From contig DUEZ01000080.1 of the NCBI GenBank assembly GCA_011174825.1, positions 32,790 through 96,789 of the forward strand: a stretch of DNA of 64,000 nt, in the 5' to 3' direction. The translations under genes were made by a program, and so were the position numbers. The DNA comes from Anaerolineae bacterium (GTDB lineage: Bacteria > Chloroflexota > Anaerolineae > Anaerolineales > E44-bin32). Of the stretch, positions 44,809 through 54,508 are shown piece after piece (positions within the stretch are counted from its first letter, which is position 1; each line of letters starts with the position of its first letter). The notes under the pieces are model-generated. The model was not told the DNA's origin and searched no databases. It saw nothing but the letters and a program-made list of their open reading frames with translations.

Positions 44809-45624
44809 TCACAATGATCGGATTCGATCGATTAGACGGTTTACCAATGAAGTTTGTTCTTTCGTGTCGACTGGCGGAAGCTGGCGTGCTTGCGCAGGCA
44901 TTGGCATACCTGCCGGGCGGACGATCTCAACCAATCCAGCCTGAAGGAGTCCATATACGATCCGCCGAATATCAAGATCACTCATTTTATTTACTTTCCC
45001 AATTTGCTTGATGGTATTTTTGGGATTAATGTAAGAAACGACCTTCCATTCCTCGGTCGTAAGTTGGACATCGCGAATATTGGCATCAGGTCGTTCAACA
45101 AAATTAAGCGCCATATTCAGGTTGGGGATTTCTTCATGTAGATATTCCCATTCCTGTAAATGTCGAGAGCCTTGCATGATGATGTTTTCAAGATCGAGGC
45201 GGATGGTGATCGCTTCCAGCGGGGGTAAGACATCGGCATCAAAACGGAAGAAGCCGTCGATCCATGTGAACAATTGGTAGATGATTTCGAGGATGTAAAG
45301 CTGGATACCGGAGAGGATGTCCTGTTGCGTCAGGTAGCCAGCGTTGATAAGCAACAATCCAAGCTCCTTATCACTTTTATCGCCGGCGTGGGTTTTGATG
45401 ACTTGAGATTGTCTTGCTGTGATTTTCCCCGTTTTCGTCAGGATGCCAGACAGTGTGCCGTCTTCGTTGCTCAATTGTGCATAGATTAACTTACCTCCAT
45501 TGAAGGAGACCCACGCAACCTCCTGAGGCCCTTCGATGGTGAGTGTACCGGTCTTCCGAGCCAGGTTAATCAGGTTGAGCAGTTGTGTGACGGTGAAGTC
45601 TCGCAGATTACCCTTAAGCGCCAT
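44809..45624 (-). CDS. DUF4388 (PATAN) protein
   Basis: The 271-residue protein has an N-terminal DUF4388 domain (LKGNLRDFTVTQLLNLI, TGTLTIEG, VSFNGGKLIYAQ), a helical region and a C-terminal winged-helix-like end (WKVVSYINPKNTIKQIG). DUF4388 occurs with response regulators and small GTPases in bacterial signalling. It is the first gene of the DUF4388-GTPase operon and a likely partner or effector of that GTPase. Confidence 0.82.
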   Translation of the reverse strand: MALKGNLRDFTVTQLLNLINLARKTGTLTIEGPQEVAWVSFNGGKLIYAQLSNEDGTLSGILTKTGKITARQSQVIKTHAGDKSDKELGLLLINAGYLTQQDILSGIQLYILEIIYQLFTWIDGFFRFDADVLPPLEAITIRLDLENIIMQGSRHLQEWEYLHEEIPNLNMALNFVERPDANIRDVQLTTEEWKVVSYINPKNTIKQIGKVNKMSDLDIRRIVYGLLQAGLVEIVRPAGMPMPAQARQLPPVDTKEQTSLVNRLIDRIRSL

Positions 45625-45850
45625 AATGGTCTCTTACATAAGGGGTGTTTGTTTCCAACCAGGTTTGTTCCAACGGTTGGCTATCTAACTTTATCGAACC
45701 TCAAGGTGTTGGTTGACAGCATTAGTATACGCTAATGGGTGGCGGGATTATACCTGTACGGAGGTCGCATTGCAAACGATAGCCAAATGGAATACCTCGG
45801 GGCGTCGACTAGCGTGATAAAATCTCGACGTCTCATTTTGGGAGAAGCCG

Positions 45851-47038
45851 TTGAAGGTGACGAGGTTCCTGAAAGGGTGTTTCATTTTTTTAATCTTGCT
45901 GGCAATTGCCGCATGTGGTCAATCGATGACGGAGATCACTTCATCAGAAGCCACAAGATCTACCATCCGTACAGAAATTGCCTCAGTCGCCCAATCGTCT
46001 TTGACCCATCAGCCCACATCTTCCTTGTCTCCCCCGGAAACAATCGTAATTACGCCTTCGAGGACATCGGTCTATCCCAAAGGCGTTAATCCGCTTACCG
46101 GTCTTACTGTGACTTCGCCCGAGAATCTGGAGCGGAGACCTTTCTTGATCAAAGTCGCAAACTCCCCTCGCGATGTCCGTCCGCAGGAAGGGCTATCATC
46201 AGCGGACCTTGTCTTTGAGTACTACGCGGAAGATAGCAGCACATGTTTTTCCGCCTTGTTCTATGGATTCGATGCTGAGCGGGTGGGGCCGATCAGTTCA
46301 GCACACTTCATCGACCTCGAATTCGTACGAATGTACACCGCCTCTCTTGCCTTCGGGAGCGCGACCTACGAGGTTTGGGAGAGAATCAATAATTCTGAGG
46401 TGACGGATAGGATGGTGTCTGAGTACCCAACGGGCTGCCCGCCGATGTGCCGCGCTGACCCTACAGATCTATATTCCCTATACACAAACACTGAGGATTT
46501 AGAGGATTATATCGAGAACCTAGGCATAGCCGATCAGGGGGAGCCATTAACGGGAATGACGTTCGAAAAGCAAGCCCCCGAAGGGGGTGAACCAGCGGAC
46601 GTGCTTGATATCCGTTACTCGTTGGAAACCTTCACCCAATGGATCTATGATACCGGTACTGGGATGTATCTCAGATCCCAAGAGACGGGGGCTGACCAAG
46701 TAGAGCTGGAACCGCTTGTAGATGGGTTATCGGGACAGCGTGTGAAAACAGCGAATGTGATCGTCGTTTTCGTCCCTCATGAATACTACCTCGCTGATCC
46801 GGAGATGCATGAGTTCCGGCTGATCGGACGCGGACCGGCGCTTGTTTTTCGCGATCAACGAGCCTACCTTATCACTTGGGAGCGGATCGACTTACACCGG
46901 GGGATAACCTTCGAAACCGACGATGGTCTGTCCTTTCCTTTGAAGCCAGGAAACTCATGGATCGAGCTTGTTGGCAGCACATCGCAGATCGAAAGACCGA
47001 CGGACGATACATGGTCGGTTCTTTTTCGAATACCATAA
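45851..47038 (+). CDS. DUF3048 lipoprotein (YerB-like)
   Basis: The 395-residue protein has a lipoprotein signal (AIAAC, about 18-22) and a Ser/Thr linker. A DUF3048 region follows (NPLTGL, then RPFLIKVANSPRDVRPQEGL, ADLVFEYYAE), with the C-terminal part carrying VFVPHEYY and RGPALVFRD. It is probably anchored on the outer face of the membrane; function unknown. The start is TTG after GGGAG. It is divergent from the DUF4388 operon. Confidence 0.82.
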   Translation: MKVTRFLKGCFIFLILLAIAACGQSMTEITSSEATRSTIRTEIASVAQSSLTHQPTSSLSPPETIVITPSRTSVYPKGVNPLTGLTVTSPENLERRPFLIKVANSPRDVRPQEGLSSADLVFEYYAEDSSTCFSALFYGFDAERVGPISSAHFIDLEFVRMYTASLAFGSATYEVWERINNSEVTDRMVSEYPTGCPPMCRADPTDLYSLYTNTEDLEDYIENLGIADQGEPLTGMTFEKQAPEGGEPADVLDIRYSLETFTQWIYDTGTGMYLRSQETGADQVELEPLVDGLSGQRVKTANVIVVFVPHEYYLADPEMHEFRLIGRGPALVFRDQRAYLITWERIDLHRGITFETDDGLSFPLKPGNSWIELVGSTSQIERPTDDTWSVLFRIP

Positions 47039-47365
47039 GAGTTTGGCGGTTGGAAGATCTGAGCTACCTAGCCTAAAGAAAAGAAAGGGGGAGATTTGAT
47101 ATCGGAGGAAATTCGTTAGCTCTTAGTAAGATCACAGCCTTTCGTAATGCATGGACCACATTATTATGGTAGCTATTAGGTAACCGAGTGTTTCTTTGGT
47201 GTGCGCAAGCCCTGCTTGTGCCTCCTTCGACAGGATTAGGATGGGACGATACCCTCTAGAATATTGGTTTCTGGGCTGTGAGTTAATCTTGTAAGAGATC
47301 CGTACTCCATGAGTTTAACCAGTGGGATGTGTCAGATCACAACCAGTACTCGGCTTCGAGACAGC
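47039..47365. other. Convergent spacer, no features recognised
   Basis: The 327 nt between the converging DUF3048 and UPF0316 genes hold no gene, strong terminator or local repeat that I can recognise. Confidence 0.45.
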
Positions 47366-47983
47366 TCACGCTCTCCAACCACCGCGCAATTGTCGCACAT
47401 GCTCGACGGTGATAAATGCCTCAGGATCGGTTGCAACGACCGTACGCTTGACGCGATCGACATGACGACGCGGTACAAAGCAAAAAATGAGGCTCACCAT
47501 CCCTAGCTTCCCTTGCCCCGATATCTCTGTGGCTCCACGCCCCTCCCCGTGAAGCAGCTCGAGAATGGAACGACCACGTCTTGCACTGGTGATACGAAGT
47601 AAGCTATGGCCAGGGGCAAGCCGGGTTTCGATGATCATGCCCAGCACACTTCCTGTGGCAAAACCGACTGCGTACGCGATCAGGTTCAGGGGATCTTGTA
47701 GATTCCCTAAGACACCTGCGATGCCGGCAATAAATACGATCGCTTGCACCAACCCTAGGATCCAGGCGAGTGCTCGACGACCACGAACAATGAAGAGCAT
47801 ACGCAGGGTGGAGAGAGTCAAATCGACGGTCCTAAGGCCGAAGATCACCAGCGGGAGGAGGGTGGAAGGGATGCCTCCCCAATCAAGGATAAAGGTGAGG
47901 GGAAGGGCGGTCTTCTGAGCGATATAGCTCAACAGGAACAAGACAGTGACCGTGATGGAAGTCTGGGAGAAGAACGAGGTCAT
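47366..47983 (-). CDS. UPF0316 membrane protein (DUF5698-DUF2179), paralogue 2
   Basis: The 205-residue protein has three or four N-terminal helices (RTVDLTLSTLRMLFIVRGRR and GFATGSVLGMIIE are the family signatures) and a cytoplasmic DUF2179 ferredoxin-like domain with SLIFCFVPRRHVDRV and DPEAFITVE. Its start is 7 nt after the stop of a close paralogue, so the pair is a tandem duplication in one operon. The function of UPF0316 is not established. Confidence 0.83.
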   Translation of the reverse strand: MTSFFSQTSITVTVLFLLSYIAQKTALPLTFILDWGGIPSTLLPLVIFGLRTVDLTLSTLRMLFIVRGRRALAWILGLVQAIVFIAGIAGVLGNLQDPLNLIAYAVGFATGSVLGMIIETRLAPGHSLLRITSARRGRSILELLHGEGRGATEISGQGKLGMVSLIFCFVPRRHVDRVKRTVVATDPEAFITVEHVRQLRGGWRA

Positions 47984-47990
47984 TTTGGAT

Positions 47991-48518
47991 TTAAGCTCGC
48001 CAATAGCCGCGGTGGAGAGGGCGGATGTCCTCCACTGTGATGAAGGCTTCAGGATCCATCGCATGAACCCTGCGTTGGACGTTATCAATCTCTCGGCGTT
48101 TGACGCTGCAGCTTATCACCGATACTGTACCGTCTTTGCCATGACCAGAAATTTCGGTTACAGCATAGCCCTCGTCGCGGATGGCCTCTACGATGGCCTT
48201 GCCACGGCGTGAACTGATGATCCTTAAATGACCGTGGCCGATTGCTAAGCGTTCTTCGATCATCATCCCCACAACGTTCCCGGTGGCAAAACCGCCAGCG
48301 TAGCCGATCACATTCCATAAGTTATCGAGATTACTAAGAACGCTTGTGATCGCGACCACCCACATCGCTGATTGGAAGAAGCCCATGATCCAAGCCAGGG
48401 GTTTACGTCCGCGGATGACAAATAGAACCCTTAGGGTGTCGAGTGACATATCCGTCACACGCATAAGGAAGATGATGAAAGGCATGAGGGTAGTGGGAAT
48501 TGCCAGCCAGTTGAGCAT
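47991..48518 (-). CDS. UPF0316 membrane protein (DUF5698-DUF2179), paralogue 1
   Basis: The 175-residue protein has the same order as its downstream neighbour: helices with RVTDMSLDTLRVLFVIRGRK, then GFATGNVVGMMIEE, then DUF2179 with SVISCSVKRREIDNVQ and DPEAFITVED. It lacks the extra N-terminal helix of paralogue 2. It sits 9 nt from the glucan phosphorylase stop and is probably co-transcribed with it. Confidence 0.85.
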   Translation of the reverse strand: MLNWLAIPTTLMPFIIFLMRVTDMSLDTLRVLFVIRGRKPLAWIMGFFQSAMWVVAITSVLSNLDNLWNVIGYAGGFATGNVVGMMIEERLAIGHGHLRIISSRRGKAIVEAIRDEGYAVTEISGHGKDGTVSVISCSVKRREIDNVQRRVHAMDPEAFITVEDIRPLHRGYWRA

Positions 48519-48527
48519 GATGAAGTC

Positions 48528-50687
48528 CTATAACTCAGGTAGTGCTGGAAGGTACATCTCTGAGATGTACTCTTTTACCATACGACGCATACTAAAACGG
48601 GGAGCGAGGGAACGTATCGATTCTTTGGCCCATCCCAGCCACTCGCTTGGCAGATCGTCAGCCGACCGCTCGTAGTATAGAGGGATGATCTCTTCTTCAA
48701 GGGTCTGGTAGAAGCTATCTGCGTCAGCGATGTCTTGAGCTTCTGAGTTATCATGATCTCGGTCTTCTCCGATCGCCCAACCGTTCCGACCGTTGTAACC
48801 TTCACGCCACCAACCGTCGAGCACGGAGAAATTAAGCACACCATTGATGGCTGCTTTCTGCCCGGAGGTGCCTGAAGCCTCGTTCGGTCGGCGAGGCGTG
48901 TTCAGCCAAACGTCTACGCCTTGGATCAGATAACGAGCTAAGTTCACATCATAATCTTCAAGAAACACAAGCCGGCCAGCGAACTCGGGTCGCTTCACCT
49001 GACGGTAAACCTCTTGGATCAGGCGCTTGCCCGGTTCGTCAGCCGGGTGGGCTTTTCCGGCAAATATCACCTGAACCGGCTTGCCTGGTCGGTTAATCAG
49101 ATCAAGCAAACGATTCGGGTCACGCAGGAGCAAATTTGCCCTTTTGTAGGTGGCGAATCGACGAGCGAAACCGATGGTTAAGGCATAAGGGTCAAGCATG
49201 ACACCGCTGGCGACCACCTGAACAGGCTGGACCTTCCCGGGGGTCCACTGCAAGCGAACCCGCTCCCGCATGTAGGCCACAAGTTTGCGCTTAAGATGTC
49301 GTCTCACTTCCCATAATTCTTCGTCCGGGATGCGCTCGATCTTTTCCCAGATTTCAGGTTCATCCAGTCGATCTAGCCAATCGGGATCAAGGTAGAGGGA
49401 GTAGAGATGCTTCAAGCGTCGCGCGATCCATGTTTTGATATGAATACCATTGGTGATGTGCTGGATAGGAACGGTGTCCACAGGTTGGTCTGGCCAAAGG
49501 CGTGACCACATCTGACGCGCAACCTGTCCGTGGAGCGCGGATACCCCATTACGCTGGTCAGACATACGCAATGCGAGAATGATCATACTGAACGTATCAC
49601 CCCACTCCTGCTGGTTGAGTGCCAGGTCAATGAACTCTTGGCGATCGAGGTCGAGTTGTGAGTAGTAAGGCTGGAAGTATTTATCGATCAACCAAAGGGG
49701 AAATTCATCGTGCCCTGCGGGGACGGAAGTGTGTGTTGTAAATACTGTGCTGGCCTTGACCTTCTCTAGGGCATCATCAAAAGTTCGCCCACCGGCGGTC
49801 AACTCACGAGCTCTTTCGATTGTCGAAAATGCGGAGTGACCTTCGTTCATATGCCATACCGTTGGATTGTAGCCTAATGCTCGCAGAGCTCGGACACCGC
49901 CGAGGCCAAGAAGGATCTCTTGTGAGATACGTAATTCAAGGTCACTGGTATATAAGCGAGCGGACAATTCACGATCCGAGGGTAAGTTGCTTCCGATGTT
50001 GGTATCGAGAAGGTACAAGCGTACACGACCAACCTGCACTCGCCAAAGGCAGGCGGACACCTCACGGCCCGGCAGATCAACGCTTACTATTATCTTCTCA
50101 CCATCTTCATTGAGGACAGGATGTACAGGTAGATCCGAGAAGGAGAGGTTGTGGTAATTTGCCTCTTGCCAGCCATCCTCGGTGATGCGTTGAACGAAGT
50201 AGCCCTGTGTGTAGAGGAACCCAACGGCCACGAGAGGTATGCCCAGGTCGGAGGCTTCTTTTAGATAGTCGCCTGAAAGTACACCCAAACCCCCGGCGTA
50301 GATCGGAAGGGTTTCATGGAGTCCGAATTCGGTAGAAAAGTAAGCGATGGGTTGGTGGAGACGGTCAGGATGTTTCAGTGCGTACCATGTGTTATCACGG
50401 CCTGCCATGTAAGCATCGTAGGCTTTAATCACGTCGTCGTAGAAATCCAAGTAATAGCGATCCTGGGTGACAGCCTTTAACCGTTGGCGGTCGATGGAGC
50501 GGAGGAGACGCACTGGGTTGTGATAGGTGGCTTCCCACAATTCCGGGTCGAGGAATCTAAAAACTCGATCAGCGTCGCTGTTCCAAGTCCACCAAAGGTT
50601 GTAAGCCAAATCGGCCAAGCGGCGAAGGCGGCGAGGGAGGTTGAAGCTGTTTGGGGGCGCGGTGCTAGACAGATCATACATGGACAT
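48528..50687 (-). CDS. glgP: Alpha-glucan (glycogen/maltodextrin) phosphorylase
   Basis: A GT35 enzyme of 719 residues from the ATG at 50687, the length of the short archaeal/bacterial group. The N-terminus NLPRRLRRLADLAYNLWWTWN and the PLP-site segment EASGTSGQKAAINGVLNFSVLDGWW are diagnostic; the lysine in GQK binds PLP. It releases glucose 1-phosphate from alpha-1,4-glucan. No other glycogen genes are nearby. GAGAG lies upstream, and ATG 50681 is an alternative start. Confidence 0.92.
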   Translation of the reverse strand: MSMYDLSSTAPPNSFNLPRRLRRLADLAYNLWWTWNSDADRVFRFLDPELWEATYHNPVRLLRSIDRQRLKAVTQDRYYLDFYDDVIKAYDAYMAGRDNTWYALKHPDRLHQPIAYFSTEFGLHETLPIYAGGLGVLSGDYLKEASDLGIPLVAVGFLYTQGYFVQRITEDGWQEANYHNLSFSDLPVHPVLNEDGEKIIVSVDLPGREVSACLWRVQVGRVRLYLLDTNIGSNLPSDRELSARLYTSDLELRISQEILLGLGGVRALRALGYNPTVWHMNEGHSAFSTIERARELTAGGRTFDDALEKVKASTVFTTHTSVPAGHDEFPLWLIDKYFQPYYSQLDLDRQEFIDLALNQQEWGDTFSMIILALRMSDQRNGVSALHGQVARQMWSRLWPDQPVDTVPIQHITNGIHIKTWIARRLKHLYSLYLDPDWLDRLDEPEIWEKIERIPDEELWEVRRHLKRKLVAYMRERVRLQWTPGKVQPVQVVASGVMLDPYALTIGFARRFATYKRANLLLRDPNRLLDLINRPGKPVQVIFAGKAHPADEPGKRLIQEVYRQVKRPEFAGRLVFLEDYDVNLARYLIQGVDVWLNTPRRPNEASGTSGQKAAINGVLNFSVLDGWWREGYNGRNGWAIGEDRDHDNSEAQDIADADSFYQTLEEEIIPLYYERSADDLPSEWLGWAKESIRSLAPRFSMRRMVKEYISEMYLPALPEL

Positions 50688-50954
50688 AACGATGGTCTCT
50701 CTCTTGTTTTCTGTCGTCTTGGAGTGCAAGACTGAATCTTACCATGTTGCCTATATCCCAGCTATCTGAGTAAATCGATTTAAAGTCCCTGAGTAGGGCG
50801 AGCCTCTGAGCGCATAAAACTTTTGGCTCTAGCTCAAGGCGCAAAGGTTCACCCTCGAAGCGAGAGATTGATTCCCATTTCTGATAACGCAGTGAATACA
50901 AAGGCAAGGGTTTATTCTGGCTTCTTGTGGACAAGAGAGGCATAATTGATCACC

Positions 50955-51692
50955 ATGGCAGAAACGATCCAGCTTTTCGCAACATGTCTCGTCGATAGTC
51001 TGTTCCCAAAGGTTGGAGAAGCGGTTGTAGAGGTTCTGAGAGGGGTTGGAGCGCAAGTTTCCGTTCCCTCTGATCAAACCTGCTGTGGTCAACCGGCCTT
51101 CAACGCTGGCTATCTCGGTCCAGCGCGTCGGATGGCCAAACACACAATTAAAGTGTTGGAAGACACAGTTGGACCGGTCGTTGTTCCCTCCGGATCATGT
51201 GCGGCGATGATCCGTAAAGGTTATTTAGAACTCTTTGTCGACGATACCGAATGGCTTACGCGAGCGATGGAAATTGCCGAAAGGACGTATGAATTCAGCG
51301 AATTCCTGGTTGATCGACTTTTTGTAACCGATCTTGGGGCTTCTTATTCCGGTCGACTGGCTTATCACCCCTCCTGTCACTTGCTACGTGAGCTCGGGAT
51401 TGACCATCAACCGTTGACCTTGTTAGGGGAGGTGGCTGGCGCGCAGATTCACCCTCTGGAACCGGTGTGTTGTGGCTTTGGTGGTCTTTTTGCTGTGGAT
51501 CAACCGGACATTTCGACCGAGATGCTCGCGCGTAAATTAGAACAGGTGACTGCATCAGGGGCAGAGGTGGTCGTGGGTTGTGATGTAAGTTGCTTGATGC
51601 ATATTGAGGGGGGTTTGAGGCACAACGGATCTACCATACGTTGTGCGCATGTAGCACAGATATTGGCGGGGCGAGAGCCAGTGTTGCGATGA
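50955..51692 (+). CDS. lutA: Lactate-utilisation Fe-S oxidoreductase LutA
   Basis: The 245-residue protein has two CCG domains: QTCCGQPAFN with an earlier ATCLVD cysteine, and PVCCGFGG with preceding HPSCHL and later GCDVSCL. This is the LutA/LldE type, part of the LutABC L-lactate oxidation complex, also related to heterodisulfide-reductase and glycolate oxidase subunits. Its stop overlaps the next ATG (ATGA), so translation is coupled. CATAAT lies 8 nt before the ATG, so the message may be leaderless. Confidence 0.87.
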   Translation: MAETIQLFATCLVDSLFPKVGEAVVEVLRGVGAQVSVPSDQTCCGQPAFNAGYLGPARRMAKHTIKVLEDTVGPVVVPSGSCAAMIRKGYLELFVDDTEWLTRAMEIAERTYEFSEFLVDRLFVTDLGASYSGRLAYHPSCHLLRELGIDHQPLTLLGEVAGAQIHPLEPVCCGFGGLFAVDQPDISTEMLARKLEQVTASGAEVVVGCDVSCLMHIEGGLRHNGSTIRCAHVAQILAGREPVLR

Positions 51693-53719
51693 GAAAACGA
51701 TTTCGCCAACGTGCTCGCGAGGCGATAGCGGACTCAAGGCTCCAGGGTGCGCTCGATTACCATGCGGGTCGGCGGATGGCAGCCTGGGATGAGGCATTCG
51801 ACTCCTTGCCGGATGTTGATCGCCACCGTCAACAAGCGCACGAAATACGCCAACAGACGATCGAAAACCTGAGCCATTATCTGGAGCATTTCATCCAGAA
51901 TCTGGAGGCCAACGGTTTTCATGTGCATACCGCAAAGGATGCAGAAGAAGCCTGCCGTTTGGTCGTAGATATCGCCCAAAAGGGTGCTGCTAAGCTTGTC
52001 ACCAAATCGAAATCGATGACAACTGAGGAAATCCGACTCAATCATGCATTGGAACAGATTGGGATTCGTGTGGTGGAGACCGATCTGGGCGAATTCATTG
52101 TGCAGTTGCGAGGTGAACCGCCTGGACATCTCGTCACTCCGGCAATTCACCTCCGACGTGAAGACGTGGCAGAGACGTTCGAGCGCGAGTTAGGTATGCC
52201 GTATTCCACCGACGTGGAGCACATGAATGCTGCTGCGAAGGAAGCTTTGAGGGAGGTTTTCCTCTCGGCAGATATCGGTGTATCTGGCGTAAATTTCGGT
52301 GTGGTAGAGAATGGCGTGCTCTGTTTGGTGACGAACGAAGGCAATGGGCGAATGGTGACCACATTGCCGCCGGTGCACATTGCCATCATGGGGATCGAGC
52401 GTCTCCTTCCTACGATGGATGATCTCGCTTTGTTGCTCAAGCTTCTTCCACGTTCAAGCACCGGCCAGAAGATAACCTCTTATGTGACCTTGATAGGAGG
52501 TCCGCGTCGTGATGGCGACCCTGATGGACCGGATGAACGCCACGTGATATTGCTCGATAACGGTCGCTTGGCGATGGCTTCCTCCGCGTTAGCCGAATCC
52601 TTGTTCTGCATTCGTTGTGGCGCCTGTCTTAACGCCTGTCCAGTATTTCGTGAAATCGGTGGTCACGCTTTCGAAAGTGTCTATCCGGGACCGATCGGGA
52701 GCGTGGTATCACCAGGTCTGTTTGGCCTTGATGCGTATGGTCATTTATCTCGAGCCTCGACTCTCTGTGGTGTGTGTCAGGAAGTTTGCCCGGTTGGGAT
52801 TGATTTACCGACCTTACTGCTCCGTGTGCGCGATTTCTATGTTCAGGAGATTCGACAACCGTTATCTATGCATTGGGCGATGTTATTCTATGCCTGGTTA
52901 ATGATCTCACCACGACGTTATCGATGGGGGCAACGTTTGGGGGCTTGGCTGAGCCGCTTGTTGCCAAGGCGTATGGGTTGGCTGCGATGGCTCCCACCAC
53001 CGCTTTCAGCTTGGACGATCTCCCGAGACTTCCCGCTTTTTACCACGCAACCATTCCTGACGCGTCATGTCGAAAGCCCCTCGGGAGATAGACCCCGCGC
53101 TACACCTCGGCGAACGTCTCAGGAGATCGACTCAAATTTGCGCAGTGCAGAGTCTGAAGATCTTGTAGAACGCTTTGGCCGGGAGCTGGAGGACATCGGT
53201 GGCGTTTTCATCCGATGTAAAGCAGCAGAGGTACGACAAAGGATTGCCTCCCGATTAAACGAGCTCGGTGTCGACAAGCTGATCACCTGGGATGAGCGAG
53301 GAAGCATCAGGCCTCTCGTTCAAATTCTTCAGGAAGAGGGTTTTGAGGTGATAGATCCTACCCTGCCTAGAGGTACGGGTCCGGATCGTTATGAGCGATT
53401 GGCCGAATTGGGAGCCGCAGACGCAGGATTGACAGGGACCGTAGCGGGGATAGCTGAAACCGGGACTTTGGTCGTTCCTGGAGGTGGGAAGCGATCTCAG
53501 CTAGCTTCTCTGCTCGTGCCAGTCTACTTTGCCATTCTACGCACGGAAGATATTTATCGAACCATGGATGAGTGGTTGAAAACAGGTGGTAAAGAGCAAC
53601 TGGCGGAAACAGCTTGCATGAATCTGATCAGCGGTCCTTCGCGCACGGCTGATATTGAGATGACGTTGACCATCGGTGTGCATGGGCCGGGGGAGGTTGT
53701 CGTCTTTTGTGTTGATTGA
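51689..53719 (+). CDS. LutB-LutC fusion protein for lactate utilisation
   Basis: In this 676-residue protein, residues 1-300 are a LUD domain and 305-380 hold ferredoxin-type motifs (C307/C310/C313/C317 and C360/C363/C367), as in LutB. About 485-676 form a second LUD domain (GLTGTVAGIAETGTLV, LVPVYFAILRTEDIY), equivalent to separate LutC. With LutA it would oxidise L-lactate to pyruvate with electrons passing to a membrane carrier. The start at 51689 overlaps the LutA stop by ATGA; the frame open from 51641 is not used. Confidence 0.88.
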   Translation: MRKRFRQRAREAIADSRLQGALDYHAGRRMAAWDEAFDSLPDVDRHRQQAHEIRQQTIENLSHYLEHFIQNLEANGFHVHTAKDAEEACRLVVDIAQKGAAKLVTKSKSMTTEEIRLNHALEQIGIRVVETDLGEFIVQLRGEPPGHLVTPAIHLRREDVAETFERELGMPYSTDVEHMNAAAKEALREVFLSADIGVSGVNFGVVENGVLCLVTNEGNGRMVTTLPPVHIAIMGIERLLPTMDDLALLLKLLPRSSTGQKITSYVTLIGGPRRDGDPDGPDERHVILLDNGRLAMASSALAESLFCIRCGACLNACPVFREIGGHAFESVYPGPIGSVVSPGLFGLDAYGHLSRASTLCGVCQEVCPVGIDLPTLLLRVRDFYVQEIRQPLSMHWAMLFYAWLMISPRRYRWGQRLGAWLSRLLPRRMGWLRWLPPPLSAWTISRDFPLFTTQPFLTRHVESPSGDRPRATPRRTSQEIDSNLRSAESEDLVERFGRELEDIGGVFIRCKAAEVRQRIASRLNELGVDKLITWDERGSIRPLVQILQEEGFEVIDPTLPRGTGPDRYERLAELGAADAGLTGTVAGIAETGTLVVPGGGKRSQLASLLVPVYFAILRTEDIYRTMDEWLKTGGKEQLAETACMNLISGPSRTADIEMTLTIGVHGPGEVVVFCVD

Positions 53720-53796
53720 ACCTTTGGCACGGAGGGGGAGATCTGACTCAGAGGATTTCAATGTGATGGATGGTTCGAATGGTAATTTCTCGTATG

Positions 53797-53949
53797 TCAC
53801 TCTTAGCGAGCTGCGCGAGCGAGGAATACCTATGGTGAGGCGATTGAATCTGATACATCACAGGGATTCTCACCCTCCGGGTACGATATCGTCGCCTACG
53901 CGGAGCCGAAGGTCCTGAGAGAAATCGAAGGGCTCCGACTCAGAATGAA
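53797..53949. repeat. Dispersed imperfect palindrome (GTCATYCTGAGCG family)
   Basis: It runs from GTCACTCTTAGCGAGC...GAGGAATACCTATG to CACAGGGATTCTCACC...GACTCAGAATGAAAC and resembles the unit at 9189-9281. It is longer because of extra central sequence. Confidence 0.45.
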
Positions 53950-53963
53950 ACGCATTAATAGTT

Positions 53964-53990
53964 ATAGGGGCGGGGTCACCCCGCCCCTAC
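53964..53990. repeat. 27-bp palindrome, RAYT-end type
   Basis: AGGGGCGGGGT and ACCCCGCCCCT form a perfect stem, as at 20535 and 26218, but here without any RAYT coding sequence. Confidence 0.75.
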
Positions 53991-54015
53991 GAAGGACACA
54001 ACCGGAGGGCATCTT

Positions 54016-54070
54016 GTGAGGGCGCACGGGCAGGGAAGATCACTCTGCATCTTCGAACGTGCGCTCCTAC
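54016..54070. repeat. 55-bp REP palindrome, decayed copy
   Basis: It has the same length and layout as the other four copies with several substitutions (GAGGGCGCACGG left arm, GTGCGCTCCTAC right arm). Confidence 0.75.
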
Positions 54071-54160
54071 CTTCACACCTTATGTCGTTCGAATAAGACC
54101 TTCGATTCTTTCATCGGTAGGAACATAAGGCCTAACAGAGTGGACCGTGTGGTTGATTGT

Positions 54161-54188
54161 GTAGGTGCGACCGGCCGGTCGCACCTAC
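54161..54188. repeat. Perfect 28-bp palindrome
   Basis: GTAGGTGCGACCGG is followed directly by its reverse complement, with no loop. It shares the GTAGG...CCTAC ends of the other local palindromes. Confidence 0.8.
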
Positions 54189-54291
54189 ATCCTTGAAATT
54201 TCATTTAGATCGAAGCCTCCGACCTCGCTCGGGATAGGTTACGAAAGAGAAGAGCACCAAGTTCGATAATGGTGATACTGGAAACAATCAC

Positions 54292-54315
54292 AGGGGCAAT
54301 TCAAGAATTGCCCCT
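54292..54315. repeat. Short palindrome with 11-bp arms
   Basis: AGGGGCAATTC and GAATTGCCCCT flank a 2-nt loop. It is the fifth palindrome within 540 bp of a spacer (53720-54508) that holds no gene. Confidence 0.75.
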
Positions 54316-54508
54316 ACATTTTTACTCCTTACTTCGACATAGATTATATGGTTATGATTAGGATGGAAAAGCAGAGGCTCTCACTTTTCCACCCAGAGAT
54401 GTTCCCTCTCTCATTAATGGGAGGCATCACACTATAACGTTATTAAAGATCTTGAACAACACAAAGTGCTAGAAAGAAAGCATTAACGCAGTAGGATTAC
54501 CCCCTCAC

